Part shown: piece after piece, positions 23,848 to 31,892 of the stretch | How the letters are laid out: each line of letters begins with the position of its first letter | Position numbering within the stretch: position 1 is the first letter of the stretch | Source of the DNA: Streptomyces griseofuscus | Lineage (GTDB): Bacteria; Actinomycetota; Actinomycetes; Streptomycetales; Streptomycetaceae | DNA length: 64,000 nucleotides | Assembly (NCBI RefSeq): GCF_014673495.1 | Contig: NZ_CP051008.1 | Coordinates: 23,910 to 87,909 of the forward strand | Direction: 5' to 3' | Notes under the pieces: model-generated | The model's database searches: none | What the model saw: the letters and a program-made list of their open reading frames with translations, nothing else | Told to the model about the DNA's origin: nothing | Translations under genes and position numbers: made by a program

Positions 23848-24144
23848 ATGCCGCTTCGCTACTTCGAGGTTGACGTCCCGACCAAGCACAACGACCAGCC
23901 GGGGCAGCGCATCCACATCTTCGTCGGCCTGGCCGACGACCCCCTCGCTGCCCGCAACGCCGCACACGACGCGTACGCCAAGGCGCGCCTGTTGCACCAG
24001 GCCGGGCAGGAGATCCCGCACGAGTTCGTCAGCGGTTGGGGTGCCCGGGGGCTGCGGCCCGACTGGGACCTCGACTGGAACAAGGCGACGGCCGCTCCGT
24101 GGGTGAACCCCCACGGCCTGTTCGGCACGCGCCGCACGTTCTGA
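23848..24144 (+). CDS. Unknown 98-residue protein
   Basis: AGGAAGGAGAGGGCGTC precedes ATG 23848. The product begins with a beta-rich stretch (RYFEVDVPTKHNDQPGQRIH), then has AARNAAHDAYAKARLLHQAG and a tryptophan-rich end (SGWGARGLRPDWDLDW). It looks like a small compact alpha/beta protein; no function can be assigned. Confidence 0.65.
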   Translation: MPLRYFEVDVPTKHNDQPGQRIHIFVGLADDPLAARNAAHDAYAKARLLHQAGQEIPHEFVSGWGARGLRPDWDLDWNKATAAPWVNPHGLFGTRRTF

Positions 24145-24233
24145 ATTCGCCCCGGGACGGCCGCCAAAGGCCGGAAAACCAGTCGGCCGCCCCGGGCCAC
24201 CCACCCCGTACAAGACGAGAGGGAGAGACCAGT

Positions 24234-24914
24234 ATGGCCTCCACCGTGCGCGTACAGGCCCCGATCGGGCAACGCGCCCTGTTCATCACCACGCTCGCCG
24301 TGCCGCTGACCGGCTGGACCGTGCACGCGGTCAGCCTGCACCGCAAGCTCGCCGCCGCCCGGAAGGACCCGCTCACCGGGCTGCTCGGGCGCGACGGCTA
24401 CACGGCCAAGGCCCGGCAGATCACCGACCGGTACGGCGACGCCGCCGTGGTGGTCCTGGTGGACCTGGACCACTTCAAGCAGATCAACGACGGGCCCGGC
24501 GGGCACGCCGCCGGTGACCGCGTCCTGGCCGCCACCGCGGCCCGGCTCACCGCGTGGGCGGGCAGCCGCGGGGCGGTCGGCCGGCTCGGAGGGGACGAGT
24601 TCGCCGTCGCGGTCCGGATCGGTCGGGCCCGCCGCGCGCTCCGGCTCGCTCAGCTCGCGCAGCTGCTCGCGCAGCCGGTGGAGGTCGAGGACGGCGTCCT
24701 GGTCGACGTCGCCGCGTCGGTCGGCGCGGCCTGCTCCGACGTCCTCGGCACGACGGACCTGAGCGTGCTCCAGCGGGCCGCCGACGCCGCGATGTACGCG
24801 GGCAAGCACACCGGCCGCGCCGTCCTCGCCGACCGTTCGCACGCCGTCGTGCCGTCCATCAACGGCCGCCGCGCCGGACGGTCGGGCACCAGCACCCTGG
24901 GGCGGGCGGCATGA
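24234..24914 (+). CDS. GGDEF-domain protein (putative diguanylate cyclase)
   Basis: The 226-residue protein has one hydrophobic N-terminal segment (about 12-32) followed by a GGDEF domain: DPLTGLLGRDGY, VVVLVDLDHFKQINDGPGGH, and the intact signature RLGGDEFAV at about 115-123. A complete signature suggests it can make cyclic di-GMP. No sensor domain is present and no RXXD inhibitory site was noticed. Cyclic di-GMP holds Streptomyces in vegetative growth through BldD, so a plasmid copy could affect host development. Start ATG 24234; it overlaps the next gene by ATGA. Confidence 0.85.
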   Translation: MASTVRVQAPIGQRALFITTLAVPLTGWTVHAVSLHRKLAAARKDPLTGLLGRDGYTAKARQITDRYGDAAVVVLVDLDHFKQINDGPGGHAAGDRVLAATAARLTAWAGSRGAVGRLGGDEFAVAVRIGRARRALRLAQLAQLLAQPVEVEDGVLVDVAASVGAACSDVLGTTDLSVLQRAADAAMYAGKHTGRAVLADRSHAVVPSINGRRAGRSGTSTLGRAA

Positions 24915-25372
24915 GCGACACCACGACCGCCGCCGACCCGGGCACCTGGATCCGGGGCATCACGATCCGGCAGCCCTGGACGACCTGCATCCTCGCCGGG
25001 AAGGACGTGGAGAACCGGCCGGCCGCCTGGTCCTGGCGCGGCCTGGTGCTGCTGCACGCCGGGCAGGCCACCGAGCGGGCGCCGATGCGCGACCCGCTGG
25101 TCGCCACCGCGATCCGCGGCCGCGAACTGCACACCCGGGCCGTCATCGGCGTCGCCCGCCTCACCGACTGCCACCAGGACGCCGCCGGCACCGCCCCGTG
25201 CTCCCGCTGGGCGCAGCCCGACGCGTTCCACCTCGTCCTCGCCGACGTCCAGGAGCTCGCGCTGCCGATCCCGTGGCTGCACGGACAGCTCGGGCCGTGG
25301 CGCCCGCCGCAGGACCTCGTGGACCAGGTCCTCCTCCAGCTCCCCCACCTCGCTCCGGAGGCCACCTCATGA
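24911..25372 (+). CDS. ASCH/PUA-like domain protein
   Basis: The 153-residue protein starts with RGITIRQPWTTCILAGKDVE and continues with WSWRGLVLLHAG, the pattern of ASCH domains, a beta-barrel related to PUA that binds RNA or modified nucleotides. It overlaps both neighbours by four bases (ATGA), so it is translated together with the GGDEF and WhiB-like genes. Confidence 0.7.
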   Translation: MSDTTTAADPGTWIRGITIRQPWTTCILAGKDVENRPAAWSWRGLVLLHAGQATERAPMRDPLVATAIRGRELHTRAVIGVARLTDCHQDAAGTAPCSRWAQPDAFHLVLADVQELALPIPWLHGQLGPWRPPQDLVDQVLLQLPHLAPEATS

Positions 25373-25935
25373 GCGGCAATGGCAACCGCACCGGCGTCCC
25401 CAACGCGCCGGCCATCGTCCTCGCCGACGACCGGATCCCCTTCCCCGAGACCGACCAGGTCCTGCGCTGCCGTACGAGCCCGGCCCTGTTCCAGATCGAG
25501 GACATCCCCAACACCGACCAGGAGCCCCGCGCCCGGGAGAAGGCGCTCGCCAAGGCCAAGCACGCCTGCTCCGGCTGCCCGATCGTCAAGGACTGCCTGA
25601 AGTGGGCGCTGGCCAACCCCGCCCTGACGAAGACCGGGGTGTGGGCGGCGACCACCAAGCGCGACCGCACGCAGCTGCGCAAGGACCTCGTGGCGCGGCT
25701 CGGTGAGGACTGGGTCGGCGTGGTGGCCGAACAGGACCGACTGCGCAGGGAGCGGCAGCGGGCGGCCCGCGTCGTCCCGCCCACCGTCCGCGAACTGGCC
25801 CTCGCCCGCCTGGAGCTGGAGGGCATCCCCACCCGGCCCGCGCCGTACAACCGCTGGAAGGAACCCATCACCCCGGCGCAGGCCGCGTCGAACCTGCGCG
25901 TGCTGGCACTGGTCGCCAGCGGCAAGGCCGCGTGA
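25369..25935 (+). CDS. WhiB-like iron-sulfur regulator
   Basis: The 188-residue protein has the four WhiB cysteines at about residues 34, 67, 70 and 76 (CSGCPIVKDC), followed by the GVWAATT turn and a basic stretch (KRDRTQLRKDL). WhiB-like proteins hold a 4Fe-4S cluster and act with the main sigma factor at promoters. This one has a long C-terminal extension ending in a helical segment. It overlaps the preceding and following genes. Plasmid- and phage-borne members often tune host regulation. Confidence 0.85.
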   Translation: MSGNGNRTGVPNAPAIVLADDRIPFPETDQVLRCRTSPALFQIEDIPNTDQEPRAREKALAKAKHACSGCPIVKDCLKWALANPALTKTGVWAATTKRDRTQLRKDLVARLGEDWVGVVAEQDRLRRERQRAARVVPPTVRELALARLELEGIPTRPAPYNRWKEPITPAQAASNLRVLALVASGKAA

Positions 25936-26798
25936 TGTTCACCGACTGGACCGAGGCCCTCGAAGCCGAGTCGCTGCCCCTGGACCCGAACCCGGCGCAG
26001 CAGCTCGCCGCCGCGGCCCGGGTCACCGCCCGCAGCTCCCGCGACAAGGACGACATGGCGTTGCTCCTGGACGTCCTCGGGCTGCCCACCGACACCGACA
26101 CCCTCACCGCCCTGCTCCCCCTCCTCCCGGAAACCGGAGACGCACCCACCATGACGAACACCCCCGCCGCCGCCCCGGCCCTGTCCGCGTTCGAGGCCAT
26201 GGCGATCTCCATGCACAACAACGGCGACTCCGAGCAGACGATCCGCGAGGCCACCGGCCTGAGCGAGACCGAGCTCAGCGACCTCATCGCCAACCAGGTC
26301 CTCGGACTGCCCAGCGAGGACACCGACACCCCGGACGCCAGCGCCCCGGCGATCGACGTCCCGGTCGTCGCGCTGCCCGTCACCAACGCCGTCCAGGAGC
26401 TGCTCGACTGGGCGGCCGCGCACCCGGCCGCCGGAGTCCGCAGCCGCGCCGCCCGCATCACCGCCGACCTCTGCGAGCTGTCCGAGCGCCGCGACAGCGA
26501 GGCCGCACAGCGCGAGGCGGAGGAGAAGGTCGCCAAGGCGCGGGCCGACCTGGAGAAGGCGCAGGAGGAGCTGCGCACCGTGAAGGCCGGCACCCGCACC
26601 ACCACCACGGCGGCCGCCGCCGCGCCCACCCCGATCCGCGCGGGCATGGGCAGCGGCCGCACCCGGGAGGAGCTCGCCGCCGTCCGGGCGTGGGCGCGCG
26701 AGCACGGCCACAAGGTCGCCGACCAGGGCATGGTGCCCAAGCGGGTCCTGGAGGCGTACGACGCCGCGCACCAGGCGCCGGTCCGGAAGGCCGGCTGA
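25935..26798 (+). CDS. Protein with C-terminal Lsr2-like DNA-binding domain
   Basis: The 287-residue protein has a helical N-terminal half, a helix-turn-helix-like stretch (SEQTIREATGLSETELSDLI) at about 97-116, a coiled coil at about 190-220, and a C-terminal Lsr2-type domain (VRAWAREHGHKV, then VPKRVLEAYDAAH). Lsr2 binds AT-rich DNA in the minor groove and silences foreign genes. The usual RGR-like hook appears here as DQGMVPKR, so DNA binding may be altered. ATG 25935 shares one base with the WhiB-like stop (TGATG). Confidence 0.75.
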   Translation: MFTDWTEALEAESLPLDPNPAQQLAAAARVTARSSRDKDDMALLLDVLGLPTDTDTLTALLPLLPETGDAPTMTNTPAAAPALSAFEAMAISMHNNGDSEQTIREATGLSETELSDLIANQVLGLPSEDTDTPDASAPAIDVPVVALPVTNAVQELLDWAAAHPAAGVRSRAARITADLCELSERRDSEAAQREAEEKVAKARADLEKAQEELRTVKAGTRTTTTAAAAAPTPIRAGMGSGRTREELAAVRAWAREHGHKVADQGMVPKRVLEAYDAAHQAPVRKAG

Positions 26799-26800
26799 CT

Positions 26801-27295
26801 GTGGCCGCCGACGACGCCATAGCCCTGGACGGCTTCCTGGACGAGGAGACCGTGCCCGGCGACCTGCACGGGTCGACGGCGCGGTTCCGCCTCACCGTCT
26901 CCCCCACGGACGAGCGCGCGGACGAGATGATCCTGCCCTGCAGCGTCGCCGACTCCGAGCTGGCGCACGCGGTCATCCACGACCTGGTCCCCGGCGACAA
27001 GCTCCGCGTCACCGGCTACCTCCGGCTGCCCCGCACGCCGGACGAGCCGATGTGGCTGGCCGTCAACACGCTCGCTGTGCTGGAGACCGCGCCGATGCTC
27101 TCCGACCCGGCCACCGTCGCCACGGCCGTCATCGAGCGCAAGGGACCGTACGTCTGCTGGTTCGACGCCGAAGACTCCGGCGAGGTCCCGGTGTGGACCG
27201 AAGCGGGGGTCTGGGTCGGCACCGCCGGTGACCCGAGCGCGCTGGGCGAACTGATCAAGGCGTTCGAGCAGCGCCAGGCCGCCGGCGGCGAGTAG
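26801..27295 (+). CDS. Probable OB-fold (SSB-like) protein
   Basis: The 164-residue protein begins GTG 26801, two bases after the preceding stop. Its first half (STARFRLTVSP, then LVPGDKLRVTGYLRLPRTP and WLAVNTLAVLE) has the strand pattern of a single-stranded-DNA-binding OB fold. The acidic C-terminus does not end in the usual DDDIPF tail. Binding single-stranded DNA during replication or transfer would fit, but this is only a pattern match. Confidence 0.5.
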   Translation: MAADDAIALDGFLDEETVPGDLHGSTARFRLTVSPTDERADEMILPCSVADSELAHAVIHDLVPGDKLRVTGYLRLPRTPDEPMWLAVNTLAVLETAPMLSDPATVATAVIERKGPYVCWFDAEDSGEVPVWTEAGVWVGTAGDPSALGELIKAFEQRQAAGGE

Positions 27296-27305
27296 CGGAG
27301 CCGCC

Positions 27306-28022
27306 GTGCCCATCCGTCCCGAGAACCTGCACCGCTACCCGCGCGACTGGAACGAGATCAGCGCGCGGATCCGGTTCGAGCGGGCAGGCGGCCGCTGCGA
27401 GTGCACGGGCCACTGCGGCCTGGCGCACCCGGGCGGCCGCTGCCCCGCCGTCCATGAGGAGATCCACCCAGACACCGGGTCCGTGGTCGGCCTCACCACC
27501 GCCCACCTCAACCACACCCCCGAAGACGTGCGAGAGATCAACTTGCTCGCCGCCTGCCAGCTCTGCCACCTGCGGATCGACCACGGACACCACCGGGTCA
27601 CCCGCTCGATCACCCTCGCCGCCCGCGCGGCCGCCGCCGGACAGCTCGGACTCCTCCCCGAGACCGCGCTCACCCGCACCGAGCCGCCCACCCCGCCGCG
27701 CCCCACCCGGGGCCGTGCCCCCGCGGCCGCGCTCCACCAGCTGCCCTTCCCCGAACCCGAACAGGAGACGAAGCCCATGGCCCGCATCAGCGTGAAGGTC
27801 ACCCCGCTCCACCCCGACGGCACCGAATGCACCCACGCCGTCCGGCCCTCCGGCAAGCCCCGCGACCCGGACGCCGGATGCGCCGGCCGCCGCAACTACG
27901 CCGTGGTGTGCAGCTCCTGCGGCCGGGTCGGCGAGCCGCACGGCCTGCGCGTCCTCGCCGAGCCGGAGCAGAGCAAACACCGCGACAGCCACAAGGCCGC
28001 GCTCACCCCGGCCTCCCGCTGA
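27306..28022 (+). CDS. HNH endonuclease-like protein with zinc-ribbon C-terminus
   Basis: The first 110 residues contain an HNH-type fold: RCECTGHC, then TTAHLNHTPEDV, LLAACQLCHLRIDHGHH, where the cysteines bind zinc and the histidine/asparagine pair is catalytic. From about residue 158 a second part (MARISVKVTPLHPDG, then CSSCG) begins at an in-frame ATG at 27778 with CAGGAGACGAAGCCC before it, so a separate 81-residue protein may also be made. HNH nucleases on plasmids serve in defence, packaging or repair; which one is not clear. Confidence 0.7.
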   Translation: MPIRPENLHRYPRDWNEISARIRFERAGGRCECTGHCGLAHPGGRCPAVHEEIHPDTGSVVGLTTAHLNHTPEDVREINLLAACQLCHLRIDHGHHRVTRSITLAARAAAAGQLGLLPETALTRTEPPTPPRPTRGRAPAAALHQLPFPEPEQETKPMARISVKVTPLHPDGTECTHAVRPSGKPRDPDAGCAGRRNYAVVCSSCGRVGEPHGLRVLAEPEQSKHRDSHKAALTPASR

Positions 28023-28084
28023 CCCCCACCCGCCCGGCCGCCGGGACCACCACGGTTCCGGCGACCCCGTCCATGTGAGGGCCG

Positions 28085-28690
28085 ATGCCCACCACCATCT
28101 TCGACGTCTTCGACCAGTTCACCCGCCGCACCGCCGACGTCACCGCCCAGCTCACCACCCTCGGCATCCCGCTCACCGCACCGGCCCCGCCGCCCGCCGA
28201 CCCCAACCCGGCCGACCCGTGGGCCAGCAACTACCCGGTCCCGGTCGACCGATCCACCCTCGCCTGGTGCACCGCCGTGACGATGCTCGCCAACCACCAC
28301 CACACCGGCATCGACCACCAGGTCCTCGCCGCCGACGCCCTGCTGCGCGAGCTCGGAGTCCGCGGCCTCGCCCAGCTCCACTCCGACCTCCACCACGGCT
28401 CCCCCATCGACTACCGCTACACCCGCTGCCCGTACTGCTCCGGCATCGGCGAGGACCCCACCCAGCCGACCTGCGGTGAGGTCGGCTGCGCGCCGTGGTT
28501 GGAGTTCGCCGGACACGATCACGTGTGCCCGGTCTGCCACAGCGACGACTACCAGCCCCAGTGGTTCGCCGAAGAGCAGATGACCGAACTCGAGGAGCTG
28601 CTCGCCGACGCCATCGAGGAGCGCGAGGAGCGCGCCTCCCTCCGCTACCGGATCCGGGCCCGGCTGTACCGCCGGACGGTCCGATCGTGA
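28085..28690 (+). CDS. Unknown 201-residue protein with three cysteine pairs
   Basis: The protein contains RCPYCSGIGEDP, TCGEVGC and CPVC, enough for one or two zinc sites, in its second half (about 118-155). A charged helical C-terminus follows (EELLADAIEEREERASLRYR). The DnaJ-like CxxC spacing suggests a zinc finger, but the fold is not recognised. The last codons overlap the next gene by GTGA. Part of this gene (28621-28652) is exactly repeated in the right arm at 62822-62853. Confidence 0.65.
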   Translation: MPTTIFDVFDQFTRRTADVTAQLTTLGIPLTAPAPPPADPNPADPWASNYPVPVDRSTLAWCTAVTMLANHHHTGIDHQVLAADALLRELGVRGLAQLHSDLHHGSPIDYRYTRCPYCSGIGEDPTQPTCGEVGCAPWLEFAGHDHVCPVCHSDDYQPQWFAEEQMTELEELLADAIEEREERASLRYRIRARLYRRTVRS

Positions 28691-29055
28691 CGGCCCGCTT
28701 CCGACGCTGCGGACACGGCAGCGGACCGATGCACCCCGGCGACCAGAAGGCCGTCGCGGAGTTCGCTGCCATGCTCGCCGCCCGCCAGAGGCCGGCCCCG
28801 TGGACCGGCCGCGGCGACGTCGCCGTACGGATCGGCGAGCACGGCCTGGAACGCGGACGCCCGCTCCCCGACCAGCAGCCCGACACCGACCCCCTCGCCC
28901 TGGTCCTCATCCACCCCGACACCGAGACCGCCCTCACCGGCACCCTTCACTGCGCCCAGACCCACATCCACGGCGCGTGGACCGACCCCTACCGACTCCT
29001 CACCCACGCCCTCGCCGGGCGCGACCTCCCGCCCGGCATCGACCTGAGTGCCTGA
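28687..29055 (+). CDS. Unknown 122-residue protein
   Basis: GTG 28687 overlaps the previous stop by GTGA. The product has a basic start, an arginine/proline-rich middle, and LALVLIHPDTETALTGTLHC, a beta-strand-like segment with a cysteine and histidine nearby (AQTHIHGAW). It is the last gene of the long plus-strand run and is followed by a strong terminator. No function assigned. Confidence 0.6.
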   Translation: MTARFRRCGHGSGPMHPGDQKAVAEFAAMLAARQRPAPWTGRGDVAVRIGEHGLERGRPLPDQQPDTDPLALVLIHPDTETALTGTLHCAQTHIHGAWTDPYRLLTHALAGRDLPPGIDLSA

Positions 29056-29064
29056 GCACACGAA

Positions 29065-29115
29065 GCGGCCCTCGCCGTCCCGGACCTCCATCCGGGCGGC
29101 GAGGGCCGCTTTTTT
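29065..29115 (+). terminator. Strong intrinsic terminator closing the accessory run
   Basis: GCGGCCCTCGCC at 29065-29076 pairs with GGCGAGGGCCGC at 29098-29109 around a smaller inner hairpin, and six T residues follow. It is the only terminator in the intact part with a clear T-run. A degraded mirror image with a T-run-like A-run lies at about 62030-62040. Confidence 0.85.
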
Positions 29116-29288
29116 GCGTTCAACGGCGAAGATCCAGGCTCGATGGTGAACACCGCGTAGACGTCCCGCAGTTCTGAGCCCTGCTCTCCCTCGTTCGGGT
29201 TGTCTCATGCCGCGCCCCCGGCCGCTGCCTCTGTCGACACCCTACGAGGGGGGCTTGGCGTCCGTAGAGCAGCGCTATCGTGCCCGTC
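29116..29288. other. Short spacer before parA
   Basis: No gene. It contains TTGGCG at 29251-29256 and TATCGT at 29276-29281, a possible promoter with a 19-base spacer whose -10 lies about 7 bases from the ATG, so the parA message may be leaderless or nearly so. GC is lower than in genes around it. Confidence 0.35.
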
Positions 29289-30065
29289 ATGACCGATCCA
29301 TTCCCGTCCGAAGAGGACGCCCCGGTGCCCGCGGAGCCCGTGGGCAACCTGCCCATCCCCAACACCCACCCCGACGGCGGCCCGCGCAGCATCGTCTTCG
29401 TCAACGAGAAGCCCGGCACCGCGAAGAGCACCTCCGCGGTCCTCACGGCGCTCGCCCTGCACGAGGACGGCCAGGACGTCGTCCTCATCGACGGCGACGT
29501 CAACGGCAAGTCCGTCATGGGCTGGCACAACGCGATCGGCGGTTTCCCGTTCCGCGTCTTCCAGATGCCGTCGGTGACCCTGCACCAGGACATCCCGAAG
29601 ACCTTCGCCGACCCCAAGACCCGCATCGTGATCGACGCCCCGCCGCTGGAGAACCAGCCCGGCATCGCGCGGTCTGCCATGCGGTACGCAGACCTCAGCG
29701 TCATCCCCGTCGCTCCGTCGTCCATGGAGACCGAGCGGATGGGCGACATCCGTGACGAGATCAACGACCTCGGACCGCTGACCCTCAACGGCATCTGCGC
29801 CCGGGTCCTGCTCAACCGCTGCATCCCCCAGGCCAAGCGGCACAACCGGCTCTACCGGAACATCCTGGTCTCCGGAGGCTGGAACGTCTTCGACACCGCC
29901 ATCCCCATGGTCACGGAGTTCCAAGGCGCCTGGGGCAAGACCATCGAAGCCGGAGGCGGCGAGTACGACCAGCTCCTGGTCGAACTCGGCATCCGGCAGA
30001 CCCGCGACGACACCTACGACGAGCTGGTGTCGTACCTGACGAAGGCGCGGGAGAACAACGCGTGA
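29289..30065 (+). CDS. parA: ParA-type partition ATPase
   Basis: The 258-residue protein is a deviant-Walker ATPase: KPGTAKST at about 41-48 carries the signature lysine, and VVLIDGDVNGKSV at about 65-77 is the second nucleotide motif, followed by IVIDAPPLEN at about 115-124. Such proteins move plasmid copies apart with a DNA-bound partner. ATG 29289 is used; no clear ribosome site. The end overlaps the next gene by GTGA. The 20 residues before the motor are proline-rich. Confidence 0.85.
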   Translation: MTDPFPSEEDAPVPAEPVGNLPIPNTHPDGGPRSIVFVNEKPGTAKSTSAVLTALALHEDGQDVVLIDGDVNGKSVMGWHNAIGGFPFRVFQMPSVTLHQDIPKTFADPKTRIVIDAPPLENQPGIARSAMRYADLSVIPVAPSSMETERMGDIRDEINDLGPLTLNGICARVLLNRCIPQAKRHNRLYRNILVSGGWNVFDTAIPMVTEFQGAWGKTIEAGGGEYDQLLVELGIRQTRDDTYDELVSYLTKARENNA

Positions 30066-30922
30066 CCGAGAAGGACACAGCGGCGTCCTCCGCGCCCGCC
30101 CCGCGTCGCGGCAGCCGCCGACGCCGACCTGACTACAAGGCTGACGAGGCCGCGGCGAAGAAGGCTGTTGCCACCCACCGCCCAGGGGGCCGGCCCAAGA
30201 GCCACCAGAACCCGGTCTTCCTCTCGCCCGAGTACGACCAGGGCACCCCGGCCGAGCGACTGGCCAAGCTCGAAGCGCTCATCTCCGCAGCGCAGTCGGC
30301 AGCCGAGACCAGCCTGATCGTCGCTCACAACGAGTTCGTCATGCAGGCAGGCCCCGCCCTCATCAAGATCAAGGAAGACGATCTGTGGCAGGCGGGCGGC
30401 TACACCAGCTTCAAGGACTACTTCGAGAAGAAGTGGAAGTACACCGAGCAGCGGGCCTACCAGCTCATCAGGGCCGTGCCGGTGATAGCGGCCCTCAAGG
30501 GCGTCGCCACCGTGAAGATCAACGAGGGGCAGTGCCGCGAGCTCGCGCCCGTTGCCCGCGATCACGACGCCGCCACGGTGCAGAAGATCTGGCGCGCGGC
30601 TGAGTCCAAGGGCAAGGTCACCGCGAAGTCGCTGGCCGCTGCTCGCGACGAGCTCGACATCAAGGTCGCTGTCGACGACGCTGAGCGGGTGGTGCCTCGG
30701 AGCAGGAAGGCTCCCGCGCCGGCACCGGTCGACCCTGTCGCGCGGCTAGCCGGGTACGTCGGCCACGTCGAGACCTTCGCCCAGCAGGTGCAGGGGCTCG
30801 ATGACGCGTACGCCGCAGCGCTGAAGAAGGACGCCCCGGCAGCCGAGAAGCTACTCACGGAGATCCGGGGACACATGGCAGCCGCCGCCGCCGCGTTCCC
30901 CCAGCAGCCCCCGGGCGACTAA
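30062..30922 (+). CDS. ParB-like centromere-binding partner
   Basis: The 286-residue protein follows parA with a four-base overlap. It has a very basic N-terminus (RRGSRRRRPDYK) and a KorB/ParB-like central helical region with GGYTSFKDYFEKKWKYTEQRAY-type helices (about 112-135) and VKINEGQCRELAPVARDHDA. It lacks the CTPase motif of classical ParB (GERRXXA), so it belongs to a divergent class of parA partners. A near-perfect palindrome covers its stop codon. The helix 'SFKDYFEKKW' type sequence is shared by actinomycete plasmid partition proteins. Confidence 0.7.
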   Translation: MTEKDTAASSAPAPRRGSRRRRPDYKADEAAAKKAVATHRPGGRPKSHQNPVFLSPEYDQGTPAERLAKLEALISAAQSAAETSLIVAHNEFVMQAGPALIKIKEDDLWQAGGYTSFKDYFEKKWKYTEQRAYQLIRAVPVIAALKGVATVKINEGQCRELAPVARDHDAATVQKIWRAAESKGKVTAKSLAAARDELDIKVAVDDAERVVPRSRKAPAPAPVDPVARLAGYVGHVETFAQQVQGLDDAYAAALKKDAPAAEKLLTEIRGHMAAAAAAFPQQPPGD

Positions 30923-30938
30923 ACAATTGTTCAGTCGC
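30915..30938. promoter_or_regulatory. 24-base near-perfect palindrome over the parB stop
   Basis: GCGACT at 30915-30920 and AGTCGC at 30933-30938 flank AAACAATTGTTC; the only mismatch is one base pair. The TAA stop lies inside it. A centromere-like site (parS) or operator for the ParB-like protein is a plausible reading. The AT-rich centre is unusual in this GC-rich window. Confidence 0.5.
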
Positions 30939-30940
30939 CA

Positions 30941-30973
30941 ACGGCCCCGCATCGAGGAAGGATGCGGGGCCGT
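30941..30973. terminator. Bidirectional terminator between parB and the toxin-like pair
   Basis: ACGGCCCCGCATC at 30941-30953 pairs with GATGCGGGGCCGT at 30961-30973, a 13-bp perfect stem with a 7-base loop, between convergent genes. Confidence 0.75.
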
Positions 30974-31016
30974 CGCGTTGAGGGTACGGCTGGTGGGGGC
31001 TCTGCGTGCTCCCGGC

Positions 31017-31226
31017 CTACTCCTGGAACTCGGTGCTCTGGACGCCGTAGAACGTGGGCTTCGCGGGGCGGACCTCGGACTGCTCCAGCGTGTCTGCGAG
31101 CGGGGCGAACCCCTCGCTGCGCCGGACGACGTTGAGGAACTTGCTCAGCGCGTCCTTGTCCTCCCAGAGCTCCTGTGCGGTGCTGATGATCAACGACTTC
31201 AGGTGATCCGACTCGTTCGCTGCCAC
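31017..31226 (-). CDS. 69-residue protein, possible antitoxin
   Basis: GGAGGGGACACCGC precedes GTG 31226. The product is acidic and helical (SLIISTAQELWEDKDALSKF) with a polar tail ending in STEFQE. It lies 29 bases after the toxin-like gene in the same direction. Size and order fit an antitoxin-type partner, although no DNA-binding motif is obvious. Confidence 0.55.
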   Translation of the reverse strand: MAANESDHLKSLIISTAQELWEDKDALSKFLNVVRRSEGFAPLADTLEQSEVRPAKPTFYGVQSTEFQE

Positions 31227-31255
31227 GCGGTGTCCCCTCCTGATGCTCGGAGCGA

Positions 31256-31597
31256 TCAGCCAACCAACACGCGGCCCGCACCCGCAAGACGGCCTTCGGC
31301 CAGGGGCCGGTCCAGGATGTCGTGGGTCCCGATCCGGTGCCACACCACGTGGGGGAGCCCGGCGACCACCACCCGGCCGTACGACCACGTGGCGCGCCCG
31401 TCCGGCGCCCAGGTGAGTTCGTAGATGCCGAGGGCGCGGCGTACGCCCTTGATCCGTAAGCCGGGGCGGAACTGGCGGCCGGTGCGCAGGTCCGGCACGA
31501 AGGCGTCCAGCACGACGCGGCGGAAGCGCCGGCGCTGGTCTGGGGTGAGGTGCTGGAGGTCGGCAGCGAAGCGGGGGCAGGTCTCGAAGGTGGGCAC
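31256..31597 (-). CDS. RelE/HigB-like toxin
   Basis: GGAGGAGACCCCTC precedes GTG 31597. The 113-residue product has the order of a RelE-fold toxin: an early helix (AADLQHLTPDQRRRFRRVVL), a beta sheet with LRIKGVRRALGIYELTWAPD and ATWSYGRVVVAGLPHVVWH, and a final helix IGTHDILD. RelE-type toxins cut mRNA on the ribosome. The following small gene is a candidate antitoxin, which would put toxin before antitoxin as in higBA. Not proven by sequence alone. Confidence 0.6.
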   Translation of the reverse strand: MPTFETCPRFAADLQHLTPDQRRRFRRVVLDAFVPDLRTGRQFRPGLRIKGVRRALGIYELTWAPDGRATWSYGRVVVAGLPHVVWHRIGTHDILDRPLAEGRLAGAGRVLVG

Positions 31598-31625
31598 GAG
31601 GGGTCTCCTCCGGGCAGCACGACGA

Positions 31626-31649
31626 AGCCCCCGGCGGGTGCCGGGGGCT
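31626..31649. terminator. Hairpin AGCCCCCGG/CCGGGGGCT
   Basis: 9-bp perfect stem with a 6-base loop, 29 bases upstream of the toxin-like start, in the spacer between divergent genes. It may insulate or form part of an operator. Confidence 0.5.
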
Positions 31650-31892
31650 GGGTAGGCGGTGCGTCTTTGGCGGTGCGTCTTCCTTGGCACTCGGTGGTGC
31701 TCAGTTGGTGCTTGGTGTCGTCTCAAGTCGTCTGGTGTGGGTTGCCGGAGAGCGATGACATTCGTGTCCGGTCCGGGGCCGCGTCCCGCCTGGCGGGCGC
31801 CGACGAAGAAAGTTCGGCCCCTGCTCCCGCCTGACGGGCTGTCCCGCTGATTGCCCTTTCCTTGCAGGTCAGGGCCGTGTGCCGTGGTCTCC
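31650..31892. other. Spacer before the relaxase gene
   Basis: No gene seen. GGCGGTGCGTCTT occurs twice (31654 and 31668), and GTGGTGCTCAGTTGGTGCTTGGTG is rich in GGTGCT words, so the spacer has a direct-repeat character. A clearly homologous, degraded version lies at 57475-57750 in inverted orientation. It probably carries the relaxase promoter. Confidence 0.4.
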
